From the NCBI GenBank assembly GCA_937876275.1, contig CALFIA010000187.1, positions 1 through 30,366 on the forward strand: DNA of 30,366 nucleotides, in the 5' to 3' direction. Positions 14,529-21,617 of this stretch are shown in pieces. The DNA is from an uncultured Actinomycetes bacterium (lineage in GTDB: Bacteria > Actinomycetota > Actinomycetes > S36-B12). Both the position numbers and the translations under genes were made by a program. Each line of letters starts with the position of its first letter. Positions within the stretch are counted from its first letter, which is position 1. Below the pieces are notes generated by a model. The model made no database searches, was not told where the DNA came from, and worked only from the letters and a program-made list of their open reading frames with translations.

Positions 14529-15611
14529 GTAGGAGCCGATCAGCGTCGTCGCGCCACCCTTGCCACCCTTGGCCTCGGCGTCTCCATGCTCACCGTCGCG
14601 ACGATCGCGAATCTCTCCGCAGACCCACGATGGAACTCCTCGCCCATTGAGCAGGCGAAGTGCGGCATCGGCTGATCCTGGCGGAACGATGGCGATCATG
14701 CCCATGCCCATGTTGAAGGTGCGCTCAAGTTCGATCTGCTCAACCTTGCCCAGGCTCCCAATCACGGTGAACACCGGCTGAGGTGTCCAACTGGAGCGAT
14801 CGATATCGACAGCAAGGTGCTGCGGAAGCACGCGGGCGATGTTTGCCGCGATACCGCCACCGGTGATGTGGCTCATCGCATGCACCTCAACTGCATCGGC
14901 AAGTGCCAGGCAGTCCTTGGCATAGATACGCGTCGGAATGATGAGTTCTTCGCCCACCGTGTGACCGAGTTCGTCAATGGTTGCCGAAAGTCCGGGGCCG
15001 CCATCACCGAGCAAGACGTATCGCGCGAGCGAGTAACCATTGGAGTGCAGACCCGAGGACTTCATTGCGATAACGACGTCACCGGCACGCACGAGATCGG
15101 CACTCAACAGTCGATCGGCCTCCACCACACCCGTGCCGGCCCCGGCCATGTCGTACTCATGCGGGCCTAGCAGGCCCGGATGCTCGGCAGTCTCGCCGCC
15201 AAGAAGTGCGCAGCCGGCCTGGCGGCAGCCTTCGGCAATGCCCGCGACGATATTCGCGATGCGCTCGGGCACGACTGAGCCCGTCGCGATGTAGTCGGTC
15301 AGAAAGAGGGGCTCGGCGCCGCACACGACGAGATCGTCGACAATCATCGCGACAAGATCGATACCGACTGTGTGGTGAATATCGAGTGCCTGAGCAACAG
15401 CCACCTTCGTGCCGACACCATCGGTCGATGTGGCGAGAAGCGGCTTGCGGTACTTGGTCAGCGCGGATGCATCGAAGAGGCCGGCGAATCCGCCGAAGCT
15501 TCCGACGGTCTCAGGACGCTGAGCAGCCGCGACCGAGGCACGCATCAGCGCGACTGCGCGCTCACCTGCCTCGACATCAACACCGGCCGCCGCGTATGAA
15601 GCACCGCTCAT
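14520..15611 (-). CDS. purM: Phosphoribosylformylglycinamidine cyclo-ligase (AIR synthetase)
   Basis: 363 residues. PurM closes FGAM to AIR with ATP, the fifth step of purine synthesis. The sequence has the family landmarks: SYAAAGVDVEAGERAV at the start, LLATSTDGVGTKVAVA (about 58-73), IDLVAMIVDDLVVCGAEPLF, GCALLGGETAEHPG (ATP loop), SSGLHSNGYSLAR, SHITGGGIAANIARVLP and TFNMGMGMIAIV. Length is normal. The C-terminus has a charged RDRRDGEHGDAEAKGGKGG insert before the last strand. Its ATG overlaps the purF stop by 4 nt, so the two are translated together. Confidence 0.97.
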   Translation of the reverse strand: MSGASYAAAGVDVEAGERAVALMRASVAAAQRPETVGSFGGFAGLFDASALTKYRKPLLATSTDGVGTKVAVAQALDIHHTVGIDLVAMIVDDLVVCGAEPLFLTDYIATGSVVPERIANIVAGIAEGCRQAGCALLGGETAEHPGLLGPHEYDMAGAGTGVVEADRLLSADLVRAGDVVIAMKSSGLHSNGYSLARYVLLGDGGPGLSATIDELGHTVGEELIIPTRIYAKDCLALADAVEVHAMSHITGGGIAANIARVLPQHLAVDIDRSSWTPQPVFTVIGSLGKVEQIELERTFNMGMGMIAIVPPGSADAALRLLNGRGVPSWVCGEIRDRRDGEHGDAEAKGGKGGATTLIGSYAL

Positions 15612-17152
15612 GGACGATCCAGGGCGTCAAGGGCGCCACCGGCAACGGTGTTCGAGACACCCTCGGCGTCAACCACCCGACGTTCGATGCCGTCAAGAAC
15701 CTGTTTGCCGACTGCCTGCTGGGCTTCCGGGATCTGCACCGGGTAGATGCCGTCGAAGCAGGCGCGGCACAAGTTGTCCTTGGGAATCGTGGTGGTCTTG
15801 ATCAGCATGTCGAGATCGACATAGCCCAGTGAGTCAGCGCCGATTGACGTGCAGATCTCGTCGACGGTGAGTCCGTTTGCCACGAGCTCAGCACGCGTGG
15901 CGAAATCAATGCCGTAGAAGCACGGCCACTTGACTGGCGGGCTGCTGATGCGCACATGAACTTCCTTCGCACCGGCTTCACGAAGCATCCGCACGAGTGC
16001 ACGTTGAGTATTGCCGCGCACGATTGAGTCGTCGACCACCACGAGACGCTGACCTGCGATGACCTCGCGCAGCGGATTCAGCTTCAGTCGAATACCGAGC
16101 TGGCGAATGGTCTGCGACGGCTGGATGAAGGTACGCCCGACGTAGGCGTTCTTCACGAGGCCTTCGGCGAACGGAATTCCGGACTCCTGGGCGTAGCCGA
16201 TGGCGGCGTAACGACCCGACTCCGGGACAGGGATGACGAGGTCAGCTTCTACCGGATGCTCGCGGGCAAGCTCGCGTCCGATCTCCACGCGAGAAACCTG
16301 CACGCTACGGCCGGCGATCGAGGTGTCGGGGCGGGCGAGGTACACGTACTCAAAGAGACAGCCCTTGGGCTTCGCCTCGGCAAAGCGCTGCGAGCGCAGG
16401 CCATGCTCGTCGATGCAGATCAGTTCGCCCGGCTCAACTTCGCGCACGAACGCCGCACCAACAATGTCGAGGGCAGCGGTCTCACTGGCGATGACCCAGC
16501 CTCGCTCGAGCCGACCGAGCACGAGTGGGCGAATGCCCTGCGGATCACGTGCGCCGTAGAGCGCATCGTCATCCATGAACACGAGGGAGAACGCCCCGCG
16601 CACATTCGGCAGTTCGAGCATTGCCGCGGCCTCAATGCTCAGATCGGGATGCACGGCAAGGAGCGCGGTCAAAACATCAGTGTCGTTGGTCGCGATTGCC
16701 TCGCCGAGCGGGAGTTCGCCCGAGACGGTGGCCAGGCTCGCCAATCGGGTGGCGAGTTCGCGCGTGTTGGTGATGTTGCCGTTGTGACCGAGGGCGAGAT
16801 GACCTGTCGCGGTGGAGCGAAGGATCGGCTGCGCGTTCTCCCAGACACTGGCGCCGGTGGTCGAGTACCGCGTGTGACCGATGGCCACATGACCCCTCAA
16901 TGACTCGAGACTCGCCTCGGTGAACACCTGAGAAACAAGGCCCATGTCCTTGTAGACGAGGATGTGGCTGCCATCGCTGACCGCAATACCTGCGGATTCC
17001 TGGCCGCGATGCTGCAGTGCATACAGGCCGAAGTACGTGAGTTTGGCGACCTCGTCACCTGGCGCCCAGACCCCGAATACGCCGCAAGCGTCCTGGGGGC
17101 CTTTATCGCCGGGAAGGAGATCATGGTTCAGGAGTCCATCGCCTCGCGCCAC
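15608..17152 (-). CDS. purF: Amidophosphoribosyltransferase
   Basis: 514 residues. PurF makes phosphoribosylamine from PRPP and glutamine, the committed step. An N-terminal propeptide runs up to the nucleophile Cys23 (GPQDACGVFGVW), which becomes the N-terminus after cleavage. The glutaminase domain has GHTRYSTTG and GHNGNITN. The PRPP-binding loop is VVVDDSIVRGNTQR (371-384). Cys265, Cys411, Cys462 and Cys465 occupy the positions of the 4Fe-4S ligands of the Bacillus-type enzyme, so a cluster is expected. It starts with GTG at 17152 and probably has no leader, since TATCCT lies six bases upstream. Only 21 bp separate it from the upstream permease gene. Confidence 0.97.
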   Translation of the reverse strand: MARGDGLLNHDLLPGDKGPQDACGVFGVWAPGDEVAKLTYFGLYALQHRGQESAGIAVSDGSHILVYKDMGLVSQVFTEASLESLRGHVAIGHTRYSTTGASVWENAQPILRSTATGHLALGHNGNITNTRELATRLASLATVSGELPLGEAIATNDTDVLTALLAVHPDLSIEAAAMLELPNVRGAFSLVFMDDDALYGARDPQGIRPLVLGRLERGWVIASETAALDIVGAAFVREVEPGELICIDEHGLRSQRFAEAKPKGCLFEYVYLARPDTSIAGRSVQVSRVEIGRELAREHPVEADLVIPVPESGRYAAIGYAQESGIPFAEGLVKNAYVGRTFIQPSQTIRQLGIRLKLNPLREVIAGQRLVVVDDSIVRGNTQRALVRMLREAGAKEVHVRISSPPVKWPCFYGIDFATRAELVANGLTVDEICTSIGADSLGYVDLDMLIKTTTIPKDNLCRACFDGIYPVQIPEAQQAVGKQVLDGIERRVVDAEGVSNTVAGGALDALDRP

Positions 17153-17158
17153 ACGCCA

Positions 17159-17164
17159 AGGATA
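17159..17164 (-). promoter_or_regulatory. Putative -10 box for leaderless purF
   Basis: On the minus strand TATCCT is followed by TGGCGT and then GTG 17152. It lies in the 21-bp gap after the permease stop; any -35 would be inside that gene, where I see no good match. There is no Shine-Dalgarno. Confidence 0.5.
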
Positions 17165-17173
17165 CGGGATAGA

Positions 17174-17980
17174 TCAGATGACTCCGCCAGCACGCTCGTC
17201 ATCGCTGCCAAACTTTTGGGCAACGTAGATCGGGATGATGCTGACCAGCACGAGCGCAGCTGCGACCACGTTGACAATGGGCGCCTGGTTGGGCCGGAAG
17301 AGGTTCTGGTAGATCCAGATCGGCAGGGTCGTTATGCCTGGTCCGGCGGTGAACGTGGTGACGATGATCTCGTCAAAGGACAGCCCGAAGGCCAGAATTC
17401 CGCCGGCCAGGATCGCTGACTTCATGAGCGGGAACGTGACCAGTCTGAACGTGGTCCAGCCCCCTGCTCCAAGATCCGATGATGCCTCCTCGACGCTGCC
17501 CCCCATGCGGCGAAGCCGAGCAAGCACGTTGTTGTAGACCACGACCATGCAGAAGGTGGCGTGGGCGACGACCAGGGTCAAAAACGTGAGTCCGCCGAGA
17601 TATGAGGTGAAGACATTGTTGAGAGCGATACCTGTAACGATGCCGGGAAGCGCGATGGGCAGCACGATCAGCAGCGAGATCGATTCCCGTCCGAAGAAGC
17701 GGTAGCGCGCAATGGCCAACGAGATCAGCAGCCCCAGCACGAGAGCGATGGCAGTCGCGCATAGCGCGACGATCACGCTGGTCAGAAGTGCGCTGCGTAC
17801 TCCCTCATTGTCGAGAGCTCGACCCCACCATTCGGTCGTAAAGCCTGTCGGAGGCCAGGTCAACGACTTGTTCGTGCTGAAGGAGTTGATCAGGATGATT
17901 CCGAGTGGGACGTAAATGAACGCTCCGGCGATCAGGGCGAATACCCCGAGCAGGATCTTTGTTCCGCGGGACAGTGTCAT
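17174..17980 (-). CDS. potC: Polyamine-type ABC transporter permease (PotC-like)
   Basis: 268 residues with six membrane helices; residues 11-32 form the first. The permease EAA loop is seen at VEEASSDLGAGGWTTFRLVTFPLM, where the family has EAAxDLGAxxxxxFxxVxxP. Helix IVLPIALPGIVTGIALNN and the C-terminal FGLSFDEIIVTTFTAG are typical of PotC rather than PotB. With its partner it forms the membrane channel of a type I importer. The ATG at 17980 follows the PotB-like stop by two bases. Its substrate class (putrescine/spermidine-like) is inferred from the set. Confidence 0.88.
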   Translation of the reverse strand: MTLSRGTKILLGVFALIAGAFIYVPLGIILINSFSTNKSLTWPPTGFTTEWWGRALDNEGVRSALLTSVIVALCATAIALVLGLLISLAIARYRFFGRESISLLIVLPIALPGIVTGIALNNVFTSYLGGLTFLTLVVAHATFCMVVVYNNVLARLRRMGGSVEEASSDLGAGGWTTFRLVTFPLMKSAILAGGILAFGLSFDEIIVTTFTAGPGITTLPIWIYQNLFRPNQAPIVNVVAAALVLVSIIPIYVAQKFGSDDERAGGVI

Positions 17981-17982
17981 GG

Positions 17983-18852
17983 CTACACGTTCTCCAGCGC
18001 ACCGGTCTTACGAACCGCCAGCAAATACAACAAGATGATGATCACCGGCAAAGTCGCCACTGCCGCGGCGAATGGAAGATTCGTGACGTAGGTCTGCTGA
18101 ACGACGTTGCCGAGCATTGTTACCTTGCCGCCGACGATCTGGGCAGTGATGTAGTCGCCGAGACTCAGCGAGAAGGTGAAAATCGAACCGGCCACTACCG
18201 ACGGGAAGATCATCGGGATCACGATGCTTCGGAAAGTTCGCCCCGAATGCGCGCCCAGATCTGCTGATGCATCAAGCATCGAATCAGGCAGCCGCGTGAG
18301 TCCGGCGTAGACCGGCAAGATCATGTACGGAAGCCAGAGATAGGTCAGCGTGATCACGATGCCGAGATAGCCGTAACCAGGGCCGCCGAGGCCCAGGGGC
18401 TTGAGGAACCACGCGATGACGCCGGTCTCGGGCTGCAGCATCGATCGCCACGCATAAACCTTCACGAGATACGACGCCCAGAGCGGTGTGAGCACCAGCG
18501 CGACCATCACCGGGCGCCAGTTGCGCGGGGCGACCCGTGCCATGAAGAAGGCCAACGGAACCGCGATGACCAAGCAAAGAATCGTCACGAGCACCGCGAT
18601 TGAAATCGTGCGGAAGACCGATTGGTAGTAGGCCGAGGTGGTAAACAGATTCTGGAAGTTCTTCAGGCTGAAAGATCGAACAACCTGACCGGTGAAATCA
18701 TCGACTTGGTAGAAGGCCGTAAGAAAGAGAGCGGCCAGCGAACCCAGATAGACCACGACCAACCACGCCATCGGGGCGGTAAGCAGGCCGCCCAGGCGAA
18801 GCCCGGGATGCCTGTACCAAAAACCCCGATGGGTGGCGGTCGTGGTCGTCAC
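17983..18852 (-). CDS. potB: Polyamine-type ABC transporter permease (PotB-like)
   Basis: 289 residues, starting at GTG 18852 with GAAAGAGA upstream. Six membrane helices are present, the first at about 23-44. The EAA loop reads MLDASADLGAHSGRTFRSIVIPMIFP. LTYLWLPYMILPVYAGL and TFSLSLGDYITAQIVGG are characteristic of PotB/PotH proteins. A region between helix 1 and 2 (YQVDDFTGQVVRSFSLKNFQNLF) faces the outside and contacts the binding protein in this family. Lies between the binding-protein gene (25 bp) and the PotC-like gene (2 bp). Confidence 0.88.
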   Translation of the reverse strand: MTTTTATHRGFWYRHPGLRLGGLLTAPMAWLVVVYLGSLAALFLTAFYQVDDFTGQVVRSFSLKNFQNLFTTSAYYQSVFRTISIAVLVTILCLVIAVPLAFFMARVAPRNWRPVMVALVLTPLWASYLVKVYAWRSMLQPETGVIAWFLKPLGLGGPGYGYLGIVITLTYLWLPYMILPVYAGLTRLPDSMLDASADLGAHSGRTFRSIVIPMIFPSVVAGSIFTFSLSLGDYITAQIVGGKVTMLGNVVQQTYVTNLPFAAAVATLPVIIILLYLLAVRKTGALENV

Positions 18853-18877
18853 TGAGATTCTCTTTCGCTACGCAGCG

Positions 18878-20104
18878 CTAGCTACGCAGTGCCGTCCACG
18901 CAGTACCCCACTCGCTGTAAGGGATGCACTGCACGTCGGTACGACCATCCAGGCATGCGGTGGTCGGGGTGTTCCAGTAGTAGACGTCCTTCCAGTACTC
19001 GGTATCACCTGCGTGATACGTCGTGCAGAAATTCTTGTCCGTGGTGAGGTCGCATGCCTTGGAATTCGACGGAGCCTCGCCGAACCACTCCGCCACCTGC
19101 GCATTGACCGACGGCGAGGCGATGTAATCGACCCACTTGTATGCGCAGTTGATGTTCGGGGTGTCCTTGGCGATCATCCAGGTATCCGACCAGCCGGTCG
19201 CACCTTCCTTGGCCTTGGCGGCAGCCACGTGGCCACCGTCTGCCTCGGCCAGATTCGCGATGACCTGCCACGAAGTACCGACAGCGGTCGAGCCGGACTC
19301 GAAGGCCTGCGTGGCCTTGGTGTAATCCGACCAGTACTCGCCGATCAGCTCCTTCTGCTGCGTCAGCAGCGCCATGGCGGCGTCGAACTGAGTCTTATCA
19401 AGGGCATAGGGGTCCTTGATACCCAGTTCAGGCTGAGTGGCCATCAGGTAGACCGCGGCATCCGCGATGAAGATCGGTGAGTCATACGCGGTGACCGAAC
19501 CCTTGTAGGGCGAATTCGGATCGAAGGTCACTGCCCATGAGTCGAGCGGAGTCTTCACCTTGTCGGTGTTCCACATGATCAGGTTTGCGCCACGGCCGTG
19601 TGGAATGCCGTAGGCAACACCATTGACGCTGTTGAACTTCTGCATCTTCAGGTCGGGGAAGATGTCGGCGTAGCTCGGAACCAGATCAGTGTTGACCGGC
19701 TGAACGAGATCGCCATAGATCAGGCGAAGGGTGGCGTCGCCCGAGGCCGACACGACATCCCAGCCACCGCCCTGCATGAGCTTGACGGCTTCGTCCGAGG
19801 TTCCGAAGGTCTTGAGGTTAACCTGGCAACCGGTGTCCTTCTCGAACTGGGTGACCCAGTCGACCTTGGGATCAGTGGAGCCGTCTTCGACGTATCCCGG
19901 CCACGCGAGGATGTTGAGCTGGCCCTCGCCCATACCCACCGGCCCTGCGAATGCAGATCCACCAGGGGTCGCGGCTGCTGCGCCCCCCGACGCTGCCGCA
20001 CTGCTGCCGCTTGAGCTGCTGCTCGAGCTGCCACCGCAGGCAGCGACAAGCACCATCGTGCTCACGCTTACCGCGGCGACTGTAAGTAGACGCTTTGCGC
20101 GCAT
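18878..20104 (-). CDS. potD: Polyamine-type substrate-binding lipoprotein (PotD-like)
   Basis: 408 residues. A lipoprotein signal with lipobox LVAACGG (cysteine about 23) is followed by a Ser/Gly/Ala-rich linker of about 30 residues that tethers it to the membrane. The binding domain starts GQLNILAWPGYVEDG, the usual opening of PotD/PotF proteins. Further matches are VNLKTFGTSDEAVKLMQGGGWDVVSASG, YGIPHGRGANLIMWNTDKV and GTSWQVIANLAEADGG. C-terminal cysteines (C354, C364, C391 and C398 approximately) may form disulphides. Translation from ATG 20104 is supported by AAGGAGG. Ligand not proven: spermidine, putrescine or another cationic compound are all possible. Confidence 0.88.
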   Translation of the reverse strand: MRAKRLLTVAAVSVSTMVLVAACGGSSSSSSSGSSAAASGGAAAATPGGSAFAGPVGMGEGQLNILAWPGYVEDGSTDPKVDWVTQFEKDTGCQVNLKTFGTSDEAVKLMQGGGWDVVSASGDATLRLIYGDLVQPVNTDLVPSYADIFPDLKMQKFNSVNGVAYGIPHGRGANLIMWNTDKVKTPLDSWAVTFDPNSPYKGSVTAYDSPIFIADAAVYLMATQPELGIKDPYALDKTQFDAAMALLTQQKELIGEYWSDYTKATQAFESGSTAVGTSWQVIANLAEADGGHVAAAKAKEGATGWSDTWMIAKDTPNINCAYKWVDYIASPSVNAQVAEWFGEAPSNSKACDLTTDKNFCTTYHAGDTEYWKDVYYWNTPTTACLDGRTDVQCIPYSEWGTAWTALRS

Positions 20105-20146
20105 CTACGCCTCCTTATTTCGATGGGTGATCGTCCGGTTGGCCGA

Positions 20147-21169
20147 TCAATTCACTGAGTACTCGTGCTCCGTGTTCCAGAGCAACGTGACGTTCTCGCC
20201 ACGCATGGCCAGCCGTTGATCAGCGTGACGCCCTGAGTTCTGCTCGACTGCCACGAGGGTGCCGCCTGGCGCAAGGTCAATGACCATGCGGGTTGACATG
20301 CCCACGTAGATCACCTCGCGGACAGTGCCGGCGACAGCCCGCTCTCCGGCAGAGGCGGATGCACCTGGCGCGGCGATGCGAATCTTCTCCGGGCGAATAG
20401 ACCAGGTGCCGGCATTACCGAGCACAGCGCGCGCAGTTTCGTCACGCAGCAGATTCGAGGTACCGACGAACCCCGCCACGAATTCCGAAGCAGGGAATTC
20501 GTAGATCTCTGCAGGAGTGCCAAGCTGCACGATGCGTCCGTCGTTGAAGACGGCGATGCGATCCGACATCGTCAGCGCTTCGTCCTGGTCATGTGTCACG
20601 AAGACGAAGGTGATGCCAACATCGCGCTGGATTGCCTTGAGCTCGACCTGCATCTGCTCGCGGAGCTTGAGGTCGAGTGCTCCGAGCGGTTCATCGAGGA
20701 GCAGCACCTTGGGGCGGTTGACGAGGGCGCGGGCCAGAGCCACGCGCTGGCGCTGGCCTCCGGAGAGCTGTGAGGGGGCGCGGTCGCCAAGTTCAGCTAG
20801 CCGCACGCCTTCCAGGGCTTCCATCGCTCGCGCGCGGCGCTCGGCCTTCGGCACCTTCTTCACGCGCAGGCCGTACTCGATGTTCTCGAGCACTGTCATG
20901 TGCGGAAAGAGTGCGTAATCCTGGAAGACCGTGTTGACGTCGCGGGCATAAGGCGGTGCGTTCGTGACATCGACACCGTCGAGTTCGATAGACCCGGCAT
21001 CAGGTCGCTCGAAGCCGGCGATCATGCGCAGTACCGTGGTCTTGCCCGAACCGGAGGGCCCGAGAAGGGTCAGGAATTCACCGTCAACGACATCCAGGTC
21101 GACGCCATCGACGGCTACGACAGTGCCGAAGGTGCGCCGCAGATCTCGCACACGAATCGCTGTGTTCAC
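20147..21169 (-). CDS. potA: Polyamine-type ABC transporter ATPase (PotA-like)
   Basis: 340 residues. The ATPase motifs are complete: Walker A GPSGSGKTT (37-45), Q-loop FQDYALFPHM (82-91), signature LSGGQRQRVALARAL (135-149), Walker B VLLLDEPLGALD (155-166) and switch FVTHDQDEALTM. The C-terminal third is a TOBE/regulatory domain with the family's REVIYVGMSTRMVIDL. It powers the importer whose binding protein and permeases follow (42-bp gap to PotD-like). It starts with GTG 21169; TAGGGT stands six bases upstream, and no Shine-Dalgarno is present, so the message is probably leaderless. Confidence 0.93.
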   Translation of the reverse strand: MNTAIRVRDLRRTFGTVVAVDGVDLDVVDGEFLTLLGPSGSGKTTVLRMIAGFERPDAGSIELDGVDVTNAPPYARDVNTVFQDYALFPHMTVLENIEYGLRVKKVPKAERRARAMEALEGVRLAELGDRAPSQLSGGQRQRVALARALVNRPKVLLLDEPLGALDLKLREQMQVELKAIQRDVGITFVFVTHDQDEALTMSDRIAVFNDGRIVQLGTPAEIYEFPASEFVAGFVGTSNLLRDETARAVLGNAGTWSIRPEKIRIAAPGASASAGERAVAGTVREVIYVGMSTRMVIDLAPGGTLVAVEQNSGRHADQRLAMRGENVTLLWNTEHEYSVN

Positions 21170-21175
21170 GCCGTA

Positions 21176-21181
21176 ACCCTA
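21176..21181 (-). promoter_or_regulatory. Putative -10 box for leaderless potA
   Basis: Reading the minus strand, TAGGGT is followed by TACGGC and the GTG start at 21169. No convincing -35. It would drive the four-gene transporter operon separately from the pur genes upstream. Confidence 0.5.
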
Positions 21182-21240
21182 TTCAGGGAACTGGAATTCG
21201 CACGGCGAGACAAGCAAAAGGAATGAACTCGTTACCTATC

Positions 21241-21262
21241 GGAAATTCGCGCAACGAATTCC
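21241..21262 (-). terminator. Imperfect hairpin after the purSQL operon
   Basis: GGAAATTCG and CGAATTCC can pair as an eight-base stem with one bulged A and a loop CGCAA. It lies 12 bp after the stop of the SCP2-like gene on the minus strand and before the potA promoter. AT content in the stem makes it weak. Confidence 0.3.
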
Positions 21263-21274
21263 GTAGCCCGGTCA

Positions 21275-21616
21275 TCAGAAAAGCGGTAGCCACTCCCCGA
21301 GATCCGATCTCTCGCCACTGGCATGCACTCGCCCGCTGGAAACCCCTTCCTGCCAGGTGAGATCACCGCAGGCCAACGCGATCCAGGTGGCGGCATCCAT
21401 CTCGACGACCGCAGCGGGGGTTCCACGACGATGGGTATGCCCCGCGACCGCCTGCACTGCGGCAAACGGCGGAATCCGTACCTCGACACTGCGCCCCGGT
21501 GCCCGCTCGACGAGAGCAGCCAAAGTCGCCTTGACGGCCGCCTTCGCCTCAGCGCGGTCGGGGCTCTGGCCTGCGAGGTAGGCGGCCCGAACTGCCTGCA
21601 CCTCGTCGGGGATCAC
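21275..21616 (-). CDS. SCP2-like sterol-carrier family protein (Rv0807/MSMEG_5817-like)
   Basis: 113 residues from GTG 21616, one base after the purL stop. The segment GRSVEVRIPPFAAVQAVAG, then HRRGTPAAVVEMDAATWIAL and GDLTWQEGVSSGRVHASGER, matches the short SCP2-like proteins encoded between purL and purF in mycobacteria and other actinobacteria. These have an SCP2-type fold but no proven lipid ligand; the mycobacterial member aids survival in macrophages. Size is close to the mycobacterial protein. Translation is probably coupled to purL; there is no separate ribosome site. The open frame runs back to 21874 inside purL but that part is an antiparallel-frame artefact of purL coding. Confidence 0.82.
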   Translation of the reverse strand: MIPDEVQAVRAAYLAGQSPDRAEAKAAVKATLAALVERAPGRSVEVRIPPFAAVQAVAGHTHRRGTPAAVVEMDAATWIALACGDLTWQEGVSSGRVHASGERSDLGEWLPLF

Positions 21617-21617
21617 G

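Noticed and set aside
18833..19480. 215-codon plus-strand ORF
   Set aside because: Antisense to the clear binding-lipoprotein gene; composition is typical of a complementary-frame shadow.
21193..21262. GGAATTCG / CGAATTCC widely spaced inverted repeat
   Set aside because: Eight-base arms 54 bp apart are within chance; the closer imperfect hairpin at 21241-21262 is the better structure.
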